Part shown: one piece after another, positions 59,000-64,000 of the stretch
Position numbering within the stretch: the stretch's first letter is position 1
Layout of the letters: each line of letters begins with the position of its first letter
Assembly (NCBI RefSeq): GCF_024679095.1
Contig: NC_066517.1
Location: 4,281,416-4,345,415, forward strand
Length of the DNA stretch: 64,000 bases
Direction: 5' to 3'
Source: Eriocheir sinensis
Taxonomy: Eukaryota > Arthropoda > Malacostraca > Decapoda > Varunidae
Translations under genes and position numbers: made by a program
The notes under the pieces: model-generated
Databases searched by the model: none
Told to the model about the DNA's origin: nothing
Seen by the model: the letters and a program-made list of their open reading frames with translations, nothing else

Positions 59000-60483
59000 G
59001 TATTTCCTCTATTTTAGCTATTTATGTCCTTACTAAATCATGCAGACACACCATTCAGTCTTACCAAGACATACCAGTTATTTCTGAAAGTCAGGCTTAT
59101 ATCATGCACTGAATGATAAGGGAATAATAAGTTATGAAAATGAATTTCTCCATCCACCACCCCGTTTCCAAGAATGTCAAGTCGACACAAACATACGAAC
59201 ACACAATGAGAGGTAACCATGCTGCTTGCCAAGTCTCCGCCTATCGATCAATCAGCCACCGTGGCTATTTTGGATTCAATATATAAAAATGTCACAGATC
59301 ATTAGAAAATGCTAACTGTTTGCCTTCAATAGTTGAGGCAACACACAACTACGGGTCTATGTTATGTAATCAATGGGGTCTCCATGACAACCTGGCACAG
59401 GCGCTAAACTGGATTGCGTCAGCCCGAGCCACTACACGGCACGTGTGGATACTAGGAAAAAAAATAACTACCTGTCAACTTACCGCAGGCAGGCACCAGG
59501 CAGCCGGGAAATTTCCTTCATTCACACATTGTCCATTTTCATTTACGGTCAAAACCAAAACAAGAATAAGAACATGCTGGCCCAAGGCCAGGAGGCAAGA
59601 TGCTTAAAGTTAATAATCTATATTGACAGGATGCTGACAACCTCTTGAAAGTCTGTCCTAGGGAAAAGTTAATACAGGCGAAGGAAGGCTGTTTCAGAGT
59701 TCATCAGTAAAAGCACTGGTAAAAGAGATGAAAAGTCAAAACGCTGACTGGCTCTTAATTGCATTACGAGCTTGGACGGCACAAGTCGATATAAGCTTCA
59801 GGAACACGTTGTGAAGCAAGGACGCGAAAAGGATAGAGGCAAGCACTTAACGAACAAACTCCTGGAACTGAATGTAGATAATCAACTGCATGGTGAAAAT
59901 AATATCCCTACGATTTCCTACGAGCCTCTGACCATTACTAGAAACTTCACAGGAAAGCTCTAACTGTCCCTGCACTGCTGTCAGAAGCGTTGCAGGAATG
60001 CAGTGGGCGGGACCCGGGGTCGTGGAGTCCAGAAGCCCCACTTTAAAGGAATGTTCTCGGGAAATAACAGCTAGCCCCCCACACCACACCACCCACCGCG
60101 GGCCTCCCTCACAATCAACACAGACCCCCCCCCCCCCAACCCTACATCACGCCACTGCTGCCCCCCCTCGCCTCCTCCATCCCTCGCCCCACCGCCTGGC
60201 ATGGCCTGGCTCCTCCCCCCTTTATCCCGCTGGCCTTCACTAACTCCCGCCTGCCTCACCCCTATCCACTTGGGGCCCTTCAGAGAGAGAGAGGGGGGAG
60301 GTTAGGGGAGAGCTTTTCCTTGGGACGGCTTGGAAGGGGGAAGGGCTTAGGTTACCATGGCGACGATGCTTAGAGCCTGCACGTGTCACACTCACACACA
60401 CACACACACACGAGGCAAGTAACCTTGTCACAAACACGCCTTCTTGTAAATACACACACACACACACATGATGCAAGTAACCT

Positions 60484-60540
<57 letters not shown>
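59000..60540. other. Upstream flank of the CREBRF promoter, nothing recognised
   Basis: No supported exons. It contains a C-rich stretch (60,070-60,250), AC microsatellites (60,389-60,412; 60,452-60,469) and a TC/AC microsatellite (60,487-60,541). Confidence 0.45.
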
Positions 60541-60546
60541 AACACC

Positions 60547-60900
60547 TTCGCGTGGTAGGTAGCGCGCTCGGCTTACAACCGCGAGGTCTCAGGTTCGATT
60601 CCCGGGCGGAGTGAAGACGAATGGGCAGGCATCGGTCACCTGTGCCCCTGTACACTCAACAGAGAGTGAGTACCGTTTGTAGGTTGGATGTGGCATCCTG
60701 GGGGTGTGTGGGTGGCTGGGTGAGATATGAGGTTCTAGCCTTATCCAGAGATGTCACTTTGCAGCTCAAATCTCTATACTGGAGAGATCTGCTCCTCGCT
60801 AAAACGCAACCGTGTATAAATAACCGCAGTGATGCAAACTGAGGCACTGCAGCATTATAAAGTAGCCACGAGTAGCATGAGCAGTGATAAGGTGTTCAAC
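60547..60900 (+). mobile_element. tRNA-derived SINE head (third type)
   Basis: TGGTAGGTAGCGCGCTCGG (A-box region), CTTACAA in the anticodon-loop position and GGTTCGATTCC (B box) give a valine-tRNA-like head. Acceptor and anticodon stems do not pair fully, so it is not a working tRNA. The body to about 60,900 is unlike families A and B, and the 3' boundary is a guess. Confidence 0.6.
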
Positions 60901-61135
60901 AATTCAACCTCCCGTCTCTCAAACGGTAGTTTTTGCACAGCTCTGAGGGCGTGGTTGTCCCCCGCGTGGTCCAAGGCAACAAAGTTTTGTACATGCACAC
61001 AAGAAGATCTCGCGACTCTCGGTCCTACAATAAATGCGATGTCCGGACCAATCCCCCTGTCCGAATCATCACCGCTCTTCCCAACGGTAAGCTGCTTTGT
61101 TCATAAAGGCAAAGGGACTTTGCATAAAGGAAGGT

Positions 61136-61418
61136 AAATATGGGGACATAATAAGCTGCACATGGCATCGGTGTTCATCTCGTCACAATGGTCCTTGAGC
61201 CTGTGATGACTGAGAACCCATTACCCCGGGACATGGTCACTGTGGCATCCGGATAACTACAATTTAATTTCCTTAGGTATTAAATATATTTTTTTCGTTG
61301 GTCAAAAAGGGCGAATGAACAGCTGGGTGGGATGTGCGCCGACTGACATGGCCGGGATTCGAACCGGACCGCGGATTCGTAGCTGGGAACGTTAACCACT
61401 GTACCACGGATACGCGAG
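61136..61418 (-). mobile_element. tRNA-derived SINE (family B), minus copy
   Basis: In reverse complement: GTGGTACAGTGGTTAACG, GGTTCGAATCCC (intact B box), CATCCCACCCAGCTGTTCAT and, toward the 3' end, GGGTTCTCAGTCATCACAGG and GAGATGAACACCG. Confidence 0.8.
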
Positions 61419-61639
61419 AGGGTCATGGATCATATCACTGCTTACAAAGTTGCTCATGGATATCTTGCGTCATACCCTACAGGAGCAGCACACACTCAGA
61501 ATGCAATGATCATTAGACTGGTATCAAGGCAAAATCTTCCTTGGTTCAGGGCCGGGTCTGATTGTTCAAGGTTCACAAAATATGTTTTTCTTTCCTATTT
61601 CTACTTTTGCCATTTCTACTACGCCTCTGCCTTGCCTTC

Positions 61640-61649
61640 GTGTGTGTTA

Positions 61650-61736
<87 letters not shown>
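61640..61736. repeat. (GT)n then (GA)n microsatellite
   Basis: A short GT tract passes into about 68 bp of pure GA. Confidence 0.95.
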
Positions 61737-61738
<2 letters not shown>

Positions 61739-61931
61739 CTGTTTACATAAGCTTGCCACTCAAGTGTTGTTAGAAATTTTAAGTGAAGAAAATTAGGCAT
61801 TACATAACTTCACACCCCCTTCCTCTCTCTCTCTCTCTCTCTCTCTCGTGGGTGTCACTGTCCTTTGCTGTCTTAAAACTCGTGTCCTTTGCATGAATGA
61901 CTTTCCGGCACCCTCCCGATTCCCTCCCCAC

Positions 61932-62123
61932 CACGGTTACCAAATTATCGTACTCAGCAGCGTATTTACCGGTTTCTGGCCCATAACGCTTGCCAAGAAG
62001 CACCAATAATCAACCATTTAAACGATAACCATATATAAAGGCAGTTATTTGAGTGAGGAAAGCAGTTTTTGGGTGTGAAATCGGCAAAGATAAAAGGCAG
62101 AGTACGACAATCTGGCAACATTG
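61932..62123. mobile_element. hAT-like MITE, 192 bp, related to the one at 58.4 kb
   Basis: Exact 8-bp duplication CTCCCCAC (61,924-61,931; 62,124-62,131). Ends CACGGTTACCAAATTATCGT and, in reverse complement, CAATGTTGCCAGATTGTCGT; the shared terminal pattern is a GTTGCCAAATTRTCGTACTC-like block. Confidence 0.8.
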
Positions 62124-62734
62124 CTCCCCACCCCTCTTCTCATCACAACCCCCCTCCCCCATCTTCCTCCCCCACCTCTCCACACAACAACCTCCCCCAT
62201 CTTCCTCCCCCTCCTCTCCACACAACAACCTCCCCCGTCGCCCCCCCCTCATCCTTCAAGCACCCCATTTATCACCCCATCCACATCAACGTTACTCAGC
62301 ACATTGTATTTTCTGATTTGACATATGACTATTGCAAGAAAATAATAATAATAAATAAATAAAAACATCTATAAATATTGGGTTTAACTTTGACTTAAAT
62401 TGACTATCGTTACTGGTGTGGGTACGTACGACAGTTTTGGATCTGACACCGATGAATGCAATGCTCTGAGTACATCTTATCAAAGCTGCATTTTTTTCTG
62501 AGTCACACCGTCCATCACACTATTCCCTTCATCCCCAGCCTCTCATCACCCACCACCACTCTGTACTCTACACCTCCCCATCTATTTCTTCCTCCAGAAC
62601 CCTTTATCACCCTACAATCAGTCACCCTACCATGTATTCCCTGTCTCTCTGCTATGTGGCGGTAGGCCCCTCGCGTATATTTTAGCAATGTGCTGTTGCC
62701 TTGAGACAACCCGCGTGATGACAGACACATTCTT

Positions 62735-62838
62735 GCAGCCAAGGATAAGGAATCTTCTTTTAGCCTTGATTGCGGCCAAGGATAAGGAATCTTCTTTTAG
62801 CCTTGATTGCGGCCAAGGATAAGCGAATCTTCCTTTGT
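62735..62838 (+). repeat. 37-bp tandem repeat, about 2.8 copies
   Basis: GCAGCC or GCGGCC starts at 62,735, 62,772 and 62,809, each followed by AAGGATAAGGAATCTTC (the last copy slightly changed) and, in the first two, TTTTAGCCTTGATT. Confidence 0.92.
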
Positions 62839-63460
62839 CCATTCTCTTTACCTTGCTTCCTTTATCCTTGCTTGCCGCGCCCCAAGGGTAGGCTATCCCT
62901 CCCTTAGGAAGGCCTATAACCTCGATCGGGGCCGGTAAAATTCCAGAAGTACGCCTCTCTGCACAAAAAACTTATAGATAGATCGATGGTTTCCGCAAAT
63001 CGCTGCTCCTATAAAAGAGGGCAGTAAAGGGCTGGCCAAAAGAAAGGTCATTAACAGATAGTAATATTGAGAACAAGTGAGGAAAAAAAGTCCGCTAATC
63101 GTCAAAACGTTGTAATTTTGAGTGGGAATCACCTTGAGAGTATTTCCAGAATACCTCATGGTTAGTTTCCGAGCCATATAGCTAGGCGCCTTTACCTGAC
63201 CTACCTACCTACCTACCTTCATTGCCTACATTAACATCACTCATATTGCTTCCATCCTCACCCCATCCTAAATATTCTTTCTAAATGTGTTAACTCAATA
63301 GTAGTTTATATAATTTCCTACACACCGTAAAATAATAATGTTACTCTTATTTTTCTTTAAGCCACCTCAACAAATATGACTAAGTATTACAATTATGGAA
63401 GGAGGACCATTGGTATTTATGTTATTTTCAGTTCCTAAGCGAAAAGTCACGGGTTATGTT
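62839..63460. other. Intergenic, nothing recognised
   Basis: Short frames only; a brief CTAC repeat lies near 63,200-63,215. Confidence 0.5.
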
Positions 63461-63464
63461 AAGT

Positions 63465-63920
63465 CAGGTTAGGTTTGATTAGGTTAGGCTTGGTTAGGTT
63501 AGGTCGGGTTAGGTTAGGTTTGGTTAGGTTAGGTTAGGTTAGGTTGGGTTGGATTGGGTTAGGTCTGGTTAGGTTAGGTTAGGTTGGGTAGGGTTGGGTT
63601 AAGTATGGGTATGTTTGGTTATGTTATGTTTGGTTACGTTAGGTTTGGTTGGGTTGGGTTAGGTATGATTATGTTTTGTCATGTTAGGTTGGATTGGGAT
63701 AGATTAGGTTTGGTTTGGTTAGGTTAGGTTTGATTATGTTAGGTTATGTTAGGTTAGGTTAGGTTTGGTTAGGTTAGGTTTGATTATGTTAGGTTAGCTT
63801 AGGTTAGGTTAGGTTAGCTTAGGTTAGGTTAGGTTAGGTTAAGTTAGGTTTGGTTTGGTTAGGTTAGGTTAGCTTAGGTTAGGTTAGCTTAGGCTAAGTT
63901 AGATTATCTTAGGTTATGTT
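63465..63920 (+). repeat. Degenerate (TTAGG)n array
   Basis: About 450 bp built of GGTTA pentamers with frequent GTTTG, GGTTGG and GGTTAT variants. TTAGG is the usual arthropod telomere unit. The divergence and the unrelated DNA to the right (63,930-64,000) show an internal, not terminal, array. Confidence 0.9.
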
Positions 63921-64000
63921 AGGGCTCTACCATCCCTCGCAGGTGGAGAAGGAAGGTATACAGGTGAGAGAAGTAAGTAGGAATGTATAGTTGTATGGTA

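Noticed and set aside
60547..60620. A valine-type tRNA gene
   Set aside because: The A and B boxes are good but acceptor and anticodon stems do not pair fully; a SINE head fits better.
62735..62838. A CRISPR-like direct repeat
   Set aside because: The 37-bp units are contiguous with no spacers, and the genome is eukaryotic.

Overview
The window is animal genomic DNA, most likely from a decapod crustacean. The inference rests on four things: one intron-rich gene with a clear animal ortholog; dense AC, AT, GA and GGT microsatellites; crowded non-LTR retrotransposons, tRNA-derived SINEs and short DNA transposons; and a long degenerate array of the arthropod telomere motif TTAGG near the right end. 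There is no sign of bacterial, organellar or viral sequence.

The one clearly real protein-coding gene is on the minus strand, from about 58.9 kb down to 37.2 kb. It is the ortholog of vertebrate CREBRF (CREB3 regulatory factor), whose Drosophila counterpart is REPTOR, a bZIP transcription regulator. Eight exons can be placed to the base with GT/AG borders. They join in one open frame of 701 codons plus a stop: acidic N-terminus, glutamine tract, the conserved YFW block, the TPNP block, the bZIP and the C-terminal STGGL block. A GC-rich stretch with a CRE palindrome and two CCAAT boxes at 58.88-58.94 kb is the likely promoter, and a probable untranslated first exon ends at 58,674.

Everything else is mobile or simple repeat DNA. 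0-6 kb: LINE and SINE fragments, a hAT-like end and a foldback element, then about 2.8 kb without recognisable content. 6-12.2 kb: a nested composite. A long inverted repeat (arms of about 1.05 kb) holds a 2.08 kb hAT-type element, which holds a piggyBac-type element; smaller MITEs sit in the spacer and right arm. 12.4-15.4 kb: a second composite bounded by 28-bp inverted repeats, containing a TA-flanked MITE, a 207-bp tandem repeat and a 5'-truncated LINE. 16-26 kb: SINEs and three LINE families. 27.45-27.86 kb: a pure AT tract of about 410 bp. 29-34.6 kb: hairpins, a TTAA MITE and a 2.5 kb TA-flanked element carrying a LINE and a SINE. Introns of the CREBRF gene (37-58 kb) hold two pogo/Tigger-like elements, four LINE copies, several MITEs and a split SINE. 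59-64 kb: SINEs, microsatellites, a hAT MITE, a 37-bp tandem repeat and the TTAGG array.

No new multi-gene system was found. The most useful results are the full exon model of the CREBRF/REPTOR gene, with a 27-nt microexon and a possible start codon at the very end of an exon, and the nested transposons, many supported by exact target-site duplications and in two cases by an empty site in the partner arm of the inverted repeat.
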